A stretch of 64,000 nt of DNA from Paulinella micropora (Eukaryota > Cercozoa > Imbricatea > Euglyphida). This document shows positions 9,633-17,418 of the stretch, in pieces (position 1 is the first letter of the stretch; each line of letters starts with the position of its first letter). Under the pieces are notes generated by a model. The model saw only the letters and a program-made list of their open reading frames with translations. It was not told the origin of the DNA and made no database searches. The DNA lies in assembly GCA_009731375.1 (NCBI GenBank), contig BJOX01000199.1, forward strand, positions 344,277 through 408,276, read 5' to 3'. The position numbers were made by a program, and so were the translations under genes.

Positions 9633-10373
9633 ATGTCATTTTTTCCTAGGGTAGGAGGAAAACATTTTCTGAAAAAAGTGATTATTCCATTAATACCATC
9701 TCACAAAGTTTATGTTGAACCTTTCATCGGTGCTGGAAGCATATTTAGAAAAAAAGAACCTTCTGATTTAGAAGTCATCAATGATTTGGATAAAGTTATT
9801 TATCACATATGGAAAGATATGAAGAAAGTGCCAGCAGAAACAATTAATAGATATGATTTTACACCTTCAAGAAGCAAATTTGAAAAATTTAAAAAAGGGA
9901 AATTCAAAGAACCGAGTATGAGACTTTACAGAAATTTATATATATCATTTAACTCATTTGGAGGAAATAGAAATAGTTATGTTGGAGAGAAAGAAGAAGC
10001 AAAGACACCTCGTGGAGAAAACTTTAAGAAAAACATTGAAAAATTAAAAGATAGATTGAAAGACACTATAGTATTAAATAAAGACTTTAAAGCAGTGATA
10101 AAAAAATACGACTCGCCTGACACATTTTTCTACCTCGACCCTCCATACGATGAAGGAGAAAATAAACGATGGGGATATAAACACCTTGTGTCTCCAGAGG
10201 AAGTATTTAATGCGGTAAAAGGAATAAAAGGTAAATTTATTTTATCTTATAACTATTCCAAAAAAATAAAACATATCTTTAAAGACTTTAAGATAAGGAA
10301 AGTTAAAACAACTTATGTATTAAATGGTTCTGACAGAAAAGCAGTGAGAGAATTATTGATTTCAAACTTTTAA
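9633..10373 (+). CDS. Dam-type (D12 class) DNA adenine N6-methyltransferase
   Basis: The 246-residue enzyme would methylate adenine in a short DNA site using SAM. The N-terminus FPRVGGKHF is the usual opening of the D12 family. Motif I is EPFIGAGSIF (about residues 28-38) and the catalytic motif IV is DPPY (about 168-171, YLDPPYDE). Length fits the family. The ATG at 9633 was chosen because it sits immediately before this conserved N-terminus; the longer frame from 9570 would overlap the integrase start. No restriction enzyme partner is adjacent, so it is an orphan methylase. Such methylases occur in Polinton-like viruses and virophages. A role in protecting or marking viral DNA is inferred. 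Confidence 0.92.
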   Translation: MSFFPRVGGKHFLKKVIIPLIPSHKVYVEPFIGAGSIFRKKEPSDLEVINDLDKVIYHIWKDMKKVPAETINRYDFTPSRSKFEKFKKGKFKEPSMRLYRNLYISFNSFGGNRNSYVGEKEEAKTPRGENFKKNIEKLKDRLKDTIVLNKDFKAVIKKYDSPDTFFYLDPPYDEGENKRWGYKHLVSPEEVFNAVKGIKGKFILSYNYSKKIKHIFKDFKIRKVKTTYVLNGSDRKAVRELLISNF

Positions 10374-10377
10374 AACT

Positions 10378-10878
10378 TCAAGAAACATTTTTCAACATCA
10401 TTATTTTTTCTTTCTTAGCACCTGAAGACTGATTATATACTTTTACACTTACACTGCTAGACTTTTTTCCTTTTCCTTTTTTTGGCTTAATTTCTTCTTC
10501 TTCACTACTCTCACTTTCACTTTCTTCACTCTCAGGCTCAGGCTTCTTATTCTTCGCTCTCTTATTCTCTACTTTCGCTCTTTTGATTTTCATCTTAGCC
10601 ATCTTTTCAGCAATGATATCAGTAAAATCAACCTCATCCTCACTCTCACTCTTCTCCTCTGTGCTATCATTATCTCGTTCATCAATAATATCATTTGCCA
10701 ATTTCTTTTCTTCAATTTGTTTTATCCGTTCCTCCATATCTTCGTCTTCTTGCTTTACAGCATTTCTATATTGTGCTAATACATTTTTGGCATGTTCCAT
10801 CTTTCGTTGTTTCGCTTTTGCTTTTATTCCTTCCACAGCACTACCCCAGTTCTTACGACTTGCTTCGGGAGACGGCAT
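10378..10878 (-). CDS. Hypothetical charged coiled-coil protein
   Basis: The 166-residue protein is convergent with the methylase, with 4 bases between the stops. It has a basic N-terminal third (KAKAKQRK), a Glu/Lys-rich predicted helix, a strongly acidic Ser/Glu patch (about residues 112-128) and a basic Lys/Gly stretch after it. No enzymatic motif is visible. Alternating basic and acidic blocks suggest a nucleic-acid-associated or scaffold protein of the virion, but I do not recognise the family. Confidence 0.6.
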   Translation of the reverse strand: MPSPEASRKNWGSAVEGIKAKAKQRKMEHAKNVLAQYRNAVKQEDEDMEERIKQIEEKKLANDIIDERDNDSTEEKSESEDEVDFTDIIAEKMAKMKIKRAKVENKRAKNKKPEPESEESESESSEEEEIKPKKGKGKKSSSVSVKVYNQSSGAKKEKIMMLKNVS

Positions 10879-10942
10879 TTATACTAAGATTAATATATTT
10901 TAGTATTTTTTAAATAAATAAATAAATAATTAATATACGAAT

Positions 10943-13900
10943 ATGGCAGGTTCCTCCTTCAAGTCGCTCTTAGGCTTGTCAGAAATCGCAACAGACAGCC
11001 TATCAATAGCCAACCTTGACCTTACCAACACAAACATAGTCGGTCTGAATACAGACAGAGTGCCAGAAGATGAAAACCCGTTGAACCTCTACTATACTGA
11101 TTTACGATTTGACACAAGATTATCTACCAAATCAACAACAGACATAAAAGAAGGAAGCCATTTATACTATACAGAGCAACGAGTAAGGGATAATGACGAA
11201 GTCAAAGCCTCAACTCAACGCAGAAGCAATACAAGTAATCCGCACCAAACAAGTTTATATAATTTGATAGACACAAACATATTTGCACAAGCGAGCGGAC
11301 AATACTTAACATACAACGATGTAGAAGGCAAATGGAAGAATACAACCCTTGGTTCAATTGATACACTTTCAGATGTAGTCATTACAGCACCAGTGGCGAT
11401 GAATAGTTATCTAACATATAACTCAATAAACTGGGTCAATAAAACATTTCCGATAAATGTGGATGAAACAGGTAATATTAGCATGGGAATGAAGAATATA
11501 ACAGGAGTTAATTTACTAAATGACAAAGGCGTTGATGAATGGATATTTGAGCATAATGATAATAATAATAAGGTGACAGCATCTGGAAGTATAGACACAC
11601 ATAGCGATGTGACAATATCAGGCTTTCCAGCAGATAATCAACTTATTATGTATAGCACGGGGCAATGGAGAAACACCACACCACCCTTTCTTAGATTAGA
11701 CGGCACAGCCAGTATGACGGGGGCATTAAATATGAATGGTTTTGCTATTTCAGGGGCTTCTACATATAATGGAATTAATCTCACAAATCTTGCAGTTGAT
11801 GGTTCAGTGGTTAAACTAACAGGAGACCAAACCATAGCAGGAACCAAAACATTCAGCAACATAATAAATGCTAGTGCGGGGATTGATATGAAAAGTCAAA
11901 GCATAACAAATGTGAATCTTGTTGATGGTGTGGATGTTTCTACTCTTGACACTTCGGTGGTTAAACTAACAGGAGACCAAACCATAGCAGGGAATAAAAA
12001 ATTTACATCAACTTTGGAAGTAAGTGGTTCGTCCAATCCAACTACTTTTGACGGCATTGGCATAGCCTTTGATACAAAAATAGGAATGATTGCAGCACAA
12101 AAAACAGCAACAGCGACTTGGTATCCGATACAAATAACGGGTTCGTATGTTGAGTTATATTCGGGTAATACTTTAATTATAACCGCAACTGGCACTACAC
12201 TATCTTTGAATAATAACAAAATAACAAACTTAGCCACACCAACAGCAACAACGGACGGGGCGACAAANNNNNNNNNNGCTTATTTTGATGGCACGAACTG
12301 GAAATCAAGCCACAGCGGTTCAAACTTTCTAATTCAAAAAGGTGGCAAACTCGCTTTTTATTATAAATCAGGAATAACGGCAGGAAGCAATATATCTTTC
12401 ACTGAGGCAATGAACATAAGCACAGCGGGATTATTAACTGCGAATGCGGGGATTACATACTCTGGCGTGCTAACTACCACAACTAATAATGGAGCGAAAA
12501 TAGGAATTCAAGGATAAACAGACGGGACGAATGCGAGAGGAATATTTGTATGGGATAGCAGTGATTCAAACTGGGGGATTTACATGTCTCAGTCTGGTTC
12601 AGGTAAATCATTAAGTGGAGGAACAGCGCCAGCAGGAGNNNNNNNNNNCATTTTCGGTTGGGTAAATGCTTCGGGGTTAGATTGTAATAGTAGCAAAATA
12701 GCCAACCTTGGAACTCCGACATTAGCGACCGATGGTGCGACAAAAGGGTATGCGGACACATTGGACGGGCAAAATGTAAAACTATCAACAGACCAAACCA
12801 TAACAGGAAGCAAAACATTTAATGGGGCGAGCACTGTGATAAAATATCTAACTTTAACGAACAATGCCGATTTTAATAATCAAACTATCACTAATGGTGG
12901 AAATATAACATATAATGGGGCGAGGATATTAAACCAAAATGGAGGAGATATATTCTTTTCACAGACATCAGGAGATTATCAGTATTTCTTATTTACTCTA
13001 AATACCGCTACAAGTGGAACCGCGAACCAACGAGGTTATGTATTTACGAATGTAGCATCTGATGTAAAAGGGGCGGGACTTTATATTTCAAAACTTTTGG
13101 ATAATAAAAGTGCTTCGTCTGACATTGTCCGTTTTAACAATGCTGGCGGTATGCGGTTTTATGGTGCCTTAGATATGAACTCAAACAATATAACAAATGG
13201 CGGAACAATAACAGGAACGACAATTACTTCAACCGCGGGGATATCAACGACGACACTAACCGCAAGCGGATTAATCACGGCAAATGCGAGTATATCAACA
13301 ACAACAGTAACCGCGAGTGGATTAATAACGGCAAATGCGGGGATATCAACAACGACATTGGCAACAAGCGACAAAATAACAACAGCATCAGGCAAACCGA
13401 TAATCATAGGCAACTCAACGAAAGGAGTGGGAGCGTCAGGTGGTTTAGAAATATACGGGACGGCTTCAAATATCGCAGGGGCACACTTACAAGCAATAAC
13501 AACGGCGGATGCTTATCCAACATTTCAATTATTGAATTGGGCACACGACAATGTCAATTTAAGTTTTGATGCTTATTTTGACGGCACGAACTGGAAATCA
13601 TCTTCTGCGTCATCTAACTTTCTAATTCAAAAAGGTGTAAAACTCACTTTTTATTATAATTCAGGAACAACGGTGGGAAACAATATATCTTACACTGAGG
13701 CGATGAACATTAATACATCGGGAGAGGTAGTCATTCCAACAGCATCCAGCGGTTTTTTAACCATACGAAAAAGACCCGCTTCTACCGTCGACGCACAACT
13801 ATATTTTAAATCGGGAGGATATACGAATTATGGAGTAATTGTTTCTTCTACTGGTTTGCTTCACGCTTGGACTACTTCAAACTCTACTACTGGCGAGCCG

Positions 13901-14332
13901 TCTGGTAGTTATAATTATATTCCTCTTAATGGTGCTTGGACAAACTCATCGGATAGACGGCTTAAATCAGATATTAAAACATTAGACTGCGGGGATTGTT
14001 GTGATAAACTTATGAAAATAAATTGTTGTTCATATTATTTGAAATCAGACAAAAAGAAAGAAAAAAAGAACCACGGATTTATTGCGGATGAAGTTAAAAA
14101 AATATTTCCTGAATTTGTATCTGAAAGTGGGATAAAAGCAGAGGATGGAGAAGGCTACCTTGAAGGAATAACATATACAGACTTCATACCAATATTGGTT
14201 AGTGCTTTTCAACACATGGCGGAAAAGGTAGTTAATTTAGAAAAACAAAATAATAATCTCATGAATATACTACAAGACCAAGCAAATCAATTAGCAGAAA
14301 TCAGAGTGTCCGTTATTGATAATGTCAAATAA
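10943..14332 (+). CDS. Fibre-like protein with S74 self-cleaving chaperone; in-frame TAA
   Basis: One frame runs about 1,130 codons and is interrupted by TAA at 12515-12517; the frame on both sides is the same and clearly related. Two 10-base gaps (12268, 12639) fall inside. The middle holds repeated KLTGDQTIAG(T/N)K units and Thr/Ala-rich repeats, as in trimeric tail fibres. The C-terminus (about 13945-14330) is an intramolecular chaperone of the endosialidase/peptidase S74 class. It contains SSDRRLK (Ser-Lys dyad, Lys five residues after Ser), then HGFIADEVKKIFPEF and YTDFIPILVSAFQ, and ends in a coiled coil. Such domains trimerise the fibre and then cut themselves off. The likely role is a host-binding fibre at the capsid vertex. 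The stop may be a real mutation or a base error. Confidence 0.85.
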
Positions 14333-14666
14333 TACAACTAGACTTCACAGACCACCACCTATTATGGATATGGATGGCGAACTAACTCCAGAATTAAAGT
14401 CTCGTGTTCTTGAAGTAGAACTAAAGACTGAGGAAAAAAAAGTAGAGCACGAAATTAACGACGAATGGAAATGTTGTTGTTTCAAAGAAAAAACGGATGC
14501 GAGATTAATTAAATATTTGACACAAATATCAATATTGGTAGGTGTCATAATACTTTGTATTGTTAGATTAAGTGATCCGTCAATTAGTTGTGCAAATGCT
14601 AACACTTATGTTTCTATACTATCTTTATGCTTAGGAATAATTTGTCCCTCGCCGAAGTTAAATTAA
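14322..14666 (+). CDS. Small membrane protein, unknown
   Basis: The 114-residue protein overlaps the fibre gene by 11 bases; the ATG at 14322 was used. It has a proline-containing N-terminus and a Glu/Lys-rich helix with a Cys triplet (WKCCCF). Two hydrophobic spans follow near the C-terminus (about residues 71-85, ISILVGVIILCIV, and 96-110). The position after the fibre suggests a virion or lysis/entry membrane protein, but no family is recognised. Confidence 0.6.
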   Translation: MSNNTTRLHRPPPIMDMDGELTPELKSRVLEVELKTEEKKVEHEINDEWKCCCFKEKTDARLIKYLTQISILVGVIILCIVRLSDPSISCANANTYVSILSLCLGIICPSPKLN

Positions 14667-15253
14667 AGACCAAATGATGCTAATCCAAGCATGTTATTAA
14701 AATGTGCTTGATTTTTTAGGTGAATTGATGAATATCCTACAGACACTATTATACCACATATACATATAATCTTTTTTTTAGATATTTTCTCATAATATTC
14801 TCTAGATTTTTGAATTAAATGATTTCTATTTAATTCTCTGTATTCTTTTGATTTGTGTGATATATGGATTTTATTTTTTTCATCCCATTCTTTCTTTTTT
14901 TGTGCGAGATATTCCTTATTATCTTCAATATATTCTTTTCTAGTTCTTCCATTTATGATCTTGTTAATACATTTATCTGTTTGTCTTATTATTTCACCTT
15001 CTCTTTTTCTTAAATTATCAATATTTTCACACGAATAATCTTCTATCAATTCAATATAATTGTCTTCATGTTGTATAATTTCAAAACTTGAAGTATAATG
15101 ATACTTTCCACTTTTGTAGCATTTGTAGTTTTTTCTATGAGCACCAATTCGTTGAGCCAATGTCTGTGTAGTTGATCCAATATAAATTTTATCAGTTTGG
15201 TGCGACCTAATCGCATAAATTTTTCCTTTCTTACAATCTCCGACTCGTGGCAT
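14663..15253 (-). CDS. GIY-YIG endonuclease-like protein with zinc-finger tail
   Basis: The 196-residue protein begins with a GIY-YIG nuclease fold: GKIYAIRS, then KIYIGSTTQTLAQRIGAHR (about residues 10-40). The catalytic Tyr pair and Arg are present, and the Glu-bearing helix REGEIIRQ lies near residue 85. A charged linker of repeated EYL-K blocks follows, then a CxC-x11-H-x5-H finger (about residues 163-183). The stop overlaps the convergent small membrane gene by 4 bases. Such nucleases are often homing or selfish genes in large viruses, and a related broken copy lies at 19.5 kb. Function as a homing or repair nuclease is inferred. Confidence 0.85.
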   Translation of the reverse strand: MPRVGDCKKGKIYAIRSHQTDKIYIGSTTQTLAQRIGAHRKNYKCYKSGKYHYTSSFEIIQHEDNYIELIEDYSCENIDNLRKREGEIIRQTDKCINKIINGRTRKEYIEDNKEYLAQKKKEWDEKNKIHISHKSKEYRELNRNHLIQKSREYYEKISKKKIICICGIIVSVGYSSIHLKNQAHFNNMLGLASFGL

Positions 15254-15293
15254 ATTGATTGTTATTCTTTGTTATTATTATATATCATTATGT

Positions 15294-15548
15294 TTAAATA
15301 GAATTACATTCATATAAGTGTATTTTATACCATGAAGCATCACTACCCGAACACATTAAAGGAAGGGCTTCATCAAAACTAACACACCAATCACTAAAAG
15401 GTTTATACACACATTTAAATTTAGTATCTATACCTTTTTGAATACAATAAACACAACTTATATTCTTTTTTTCACTTATCCGTGAGTAAAAGTCGCAGGC
15501 AGTCCGACCTAACACATACCCGACAAATATTAATAAAATTTTTATCAT
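15294..15548 (-). CDS. Small secreted or membrane-anchored Cys-rich protein
   Basis: The 84-residue protein starts at 15548, where a typical hydrophobic signal (MIKILLIFVGYVLG) begins. The longer frame from 15731 would overlap the opposite-strand gene at 15648. The mature part contains six to seven cysteines (including CVYC) and no other motif. No family is recognised. It could be an extracellular factor or a virion membrane component, which would be unusual for this virus class. Confidence 0.5.
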   Translation of the reverse strand: MIKILLIFVGYVLGRTACDFYSRISEKKNISCVYCIQKGIDTKFKCVYKPFSDWCVSFDEALPLMCSGSDASWYKIHLYECNSI

Positions 15549-15647
15549 CTTATATCTATATTTATATATTTTAACCACAAAGCACGACCATCTCGTAGAG
15601 TGATTACACCCTTCGGGTAGTAAAGTGGCGAAGCAAGCGTAGTCAGA

Positions 15648-16010
15648 ATGACGGAGCACAAATACCAAAAGATTATTTTTCTGAGCAATGATTTTGCTGG
15701 AGGAAGCAAAACATTTAATAAAAATATCCAAATGTCATTCACACCAACCAAAATGAATGTAAAATTTATCCACTATATGAACGACCAGACAGAGACAAAA
15801 ACCAGAATTCTTTATATGGATAGAATTGGAATTATTGGAACATTTGCGGACAGCACTACAGCAAACATTTCAAACCTCGGCTACAACTTAGGAGTAGTAG
15901 GCTGGAGCGACGGACAATATACATTTAAAGTCCTTGAAACCGACAGCGGAAATATTGACACAGGAAATTTAGCAGGCCGAATTGTAGTGTGTTTGGAATT
16001 CGTAGGGTAG
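15648..16010 (+). CDS. Small beta-rich protein, probable virion component
   Basis: The 120-residue protein is rich in alternating hydrophobic and Thr/Asn residues. Its C-terminal half is Gly-rich and resembles a single jelly-roll or minor capsid protein (GYNLGVVGWSDGQYTFKV). There are no Cys residues in its N-terminal half and no enzymatic motif. The stop codon lies inside a perfect 8-bp hairpin. The packaging ATPase starts 62 bases later. A structural role is inferred from composition and neighbours. Confidence 0.55.
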   Translation: MTEHKYQKIIFLSNDFAGGSKTFNKNIQMSFTPTKMNVKFIHYMNDQTETKTRILYMDRIGIIGTFADSTTANISNLGYNLGVVGWSDGQYTFKVLETDSGNIDTGNLAGRIVVCLEFVG

Positions 16011-16023
16011 GTGAAACCTACCC
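16005..16023 (+). terminator. Hairpin over the stop codon of the 15648 gene
   Basis: GGGTAGGT-GAA-ACCTACCC is a perfect 8-bp stem with a 3-base loop. The stop TAG (16008-16010) is in the left arm. Confidence 0.65.
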
Positions 16024-16028
16024 AGATT

Positions 16029-16059
16029 GTTGCGGATTTATCCGCAACGAATTCGTTGC
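16029..16059 (+). promoter_or_regulatory. Overlapping, mutually exclusive hairpins before the ATPase
   Basis: GTTGCGGAT and ATCCGCAAC form a perfect 9-bp stem (16029-16048). The same GCAAC then forms the left half of a 16-base palindrome, GCAACGAATTCGTTGC (16044-16059). The two structures compete for one arm, which is the geometry of an attenuator-like switch. Confidence 0.5.
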
Positions 16060-16071
16060 TTAATATATAAG

Positions 16072-16887
16072 ATGATGAAGATTAACAATGTCAAGGTGAA
16101 GCCAGTAAAACAAGAGGGGGATGGAAACACAAAAGGTTATAAATTATTCAATGAGCCGTATGCCAACATATTTCTACTTGCCCGTAAGAAGAGCGGTAAG
16201 ACGACAGCAATCTTTGAAATACTGAAACGGACAACAGACAGAAACACCCGTATTGTTATTATCGCTTCAACCATACACAAGGATTACATTTATAAAGCAA
16301 TGGTTAAGCACTTTAAGAACAGGGGAAACCCGATGGCAATATATACCTTTCTTAAATCAGATGGTGTTAATGTCATTGATTATGAATTGGACAAACTGAA
16401 CAGACAGGACGAGCAACACGAAGGAGAAGTAAAACAAGACAAAGAGGAAATAGAGAAACCACAATTTCTTTATTTTGGCAAAGAAGAAAAAAAGAAAACT
16501 ACCGAACCAAAAGAAAGGCCGAGTAAGTATATAACTCCAGAGGTTGTTTTTGTTTTGGATGATTTAGGTAGTGGATTAAGAGACAAGTCCGTAAGTGATT
16601 TGTTAAAAAAGAACAGACACTATAAAAGTAAGGTTATTATGTCTAGTCAGTATTTGAACGACCTACGGCCAGAAGCCATTAAGCAGTTAGATTATTTATT
16701 AATCTTTCCGGGGCAATCTCAGGACAAAATGGAACTCGTGTATAAACACTTAGACTTATCTTTTGACTTTGATTACTTTCTTCAAAAGTATCACGAAGCA
16801 ACAAAGGAGAGATTTAATTTTCTTTATGTCTCAAGTGTTGATGATGAGTTAAGAAAAAAAATTCACAAAGATTTAAATGATATTTGA
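16072..16887 (+). CDS. Virion DNA-packaging ATPase (A32/FtsK-HerA type)
   Basis: The 271-residue motor would pump DNA into the capsid. Walker A is ARKKSGKTTA (about residues 39-48). Walker B is VVFVLDDLGSG (about 157-167). A downstream SSQ sensor-like block (VIMSSQYL) corresponds to the SHQ/SNQ seen in this family. A Lys/Glu-rich insert (about 118-150) separates the two halves. ATG 16072 was chosen, as the first Met before the conserved VKPVKQEG start. It is the second gene of the plus-strand structural block: minor protein, ATPase, core protein, protease, penton, capsid. The stop codon lies within the left arm of a two-hairpin module. Confidence 0.9.
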   Translation: MMKINNVKVKPVKQEGDGNTKGYKLFNEPYANIFLLARKKSGKTTAIFEILKRTTDRNTRIVIIASTIHKDYIYKAMVKHFKNRGNPMAIYTFLKSDGVNVIDYELDKLNRQDEQHEGEVKQDKEEIEKPQFLYFGKEEKKKTTEPKERPSKYITPEVVFVLDDLGSGLRDKSVSDLLKKNRHYKSKVIMSSQYLNDLRPEAIKQLDYLLIFPGQSQDKMELVYKHLDLSFDFDYFLQKYHEATKERFNFLYVSSVDDELRKKIHKDLNDI

Positions 16888-16993
16888 CAATTTCACTTCG
16901 TGCTATTCGCACTCTCGTTTATTGTCAAACATCGAAACCATTAAAGCAAAAAAAAAACGATGTTTTATGATGACGAAGTCAGAATAAAATATC
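16879..16993 (+). terminator. Two-hairpin gene-end module 1 (after ATPase)
   Basis: Hairpin A is 16879-16933 (arms GATATTTGACAAT and ATTGTCAAACATC) and includes the ATPase stop. Its loop carries CTTCGTGCTATTCGCACTC. Hairpin B is 16959-16993 (arms GATGTTTTAT and ATAAAATATC). The outer ends of the module, GATATTT and AAATATC, and the inner ends, AAACATC and GATGTTT, are also complementary. Confidence 0.7.
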
Positions 16994-17036
16994 TTAAATA
17001 ATTATTTTTTCTGTATTATATATTCATCTATCTTTT

Positions 17037-17363
17037 ATGGTAGTTAAAACAACTCGTGTTGAAGTCATTCCAACAATCGGCAAACGAACTATTAACTCAA
17101 GCACAAACATGGCTGGAGGTAAAAAGAAGACTGGTCGCAAGAAGAAGCAAGGAGGCAAGGGACAAGCAGGTGGTAAAATCAACTGGCAAAAAGTTGGGAA
17201 AACGGTCTTTGCCGTTGATAAATTTCTTCGCGGTAATAAGTTAATCTCAAGGACTGCGGGAGCATTAAGTAGTGTCGGGGTGCCTTACGCAGGTAGTGTT
17301 GGTGCTGTAGCATCAAGACTGGGGTATGGTAAGCAGAGAGGACGTGGAGCACTCAAATTCTAA
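17037..17363 (+). CDS. Small basic core-like protein
   Basis: The product is 108 residues from 17037, or 84 from the second ATG at 17109. The latter begins MAGGKKKTGRKKK and may be the true start. It is strongly basic with Gly/Lys runs, then a hydrophobic Ala/Gly/Val stretch (GVPYAGSVGAVASRLGYG), and it ends with a basic GKQRGRGALKF. This layout recalls adenovirus core and pX-type or minor capsid peptides that are processed by the viral protease. The gene sits between the ATPase and the protease. DNA condensation in the virion is inferred. The stop lies in a 7-bp stem. Confidence 0.55.
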   Translation: MVVKTTRVEVIPTIGKRTINSSTNMAGGKKKTGRKKKQGGKGQAGGKINWQKVGKTVFAVDKFLRGNKLISRTAGALSSVGVPYAGSVGAVASRLGYGKQRGRGALKF

Positions 17364-17384
17364 ATGAAGATATTTTGTTTAGAA
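17358..17384 (+). terminator. Hairpin over the stop of the core-like gene
   Basis: TTCTAAA (17358-17364) pairs with TTTAGAA (17378-17384) across a 13-base loop. The stop TAA lies in the left arm. Confidence 0.5.
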
Positions 17385-17418
17385 ATTATGCGGAAATATT
17401 TTTTGTTTAAAATATACG

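Noticed and set aside
7450-12517. Stop-codon reassignment (TAG in the DOT1-like frame, TAA in the fibre)
   Set aside because: Other genes in the same window end cleanly with TAA, TAG and TGA. The three stops in doubt are isolated and sit in genes with other lesions.
17037-17363. Histone-like gene of host origin
   Set aside because: It has no histone fold. The basic Gly/Lys start and hydrophobic Gly/Ala end fit a viral core or minor capsid peptide, and it lies inside the structural block.
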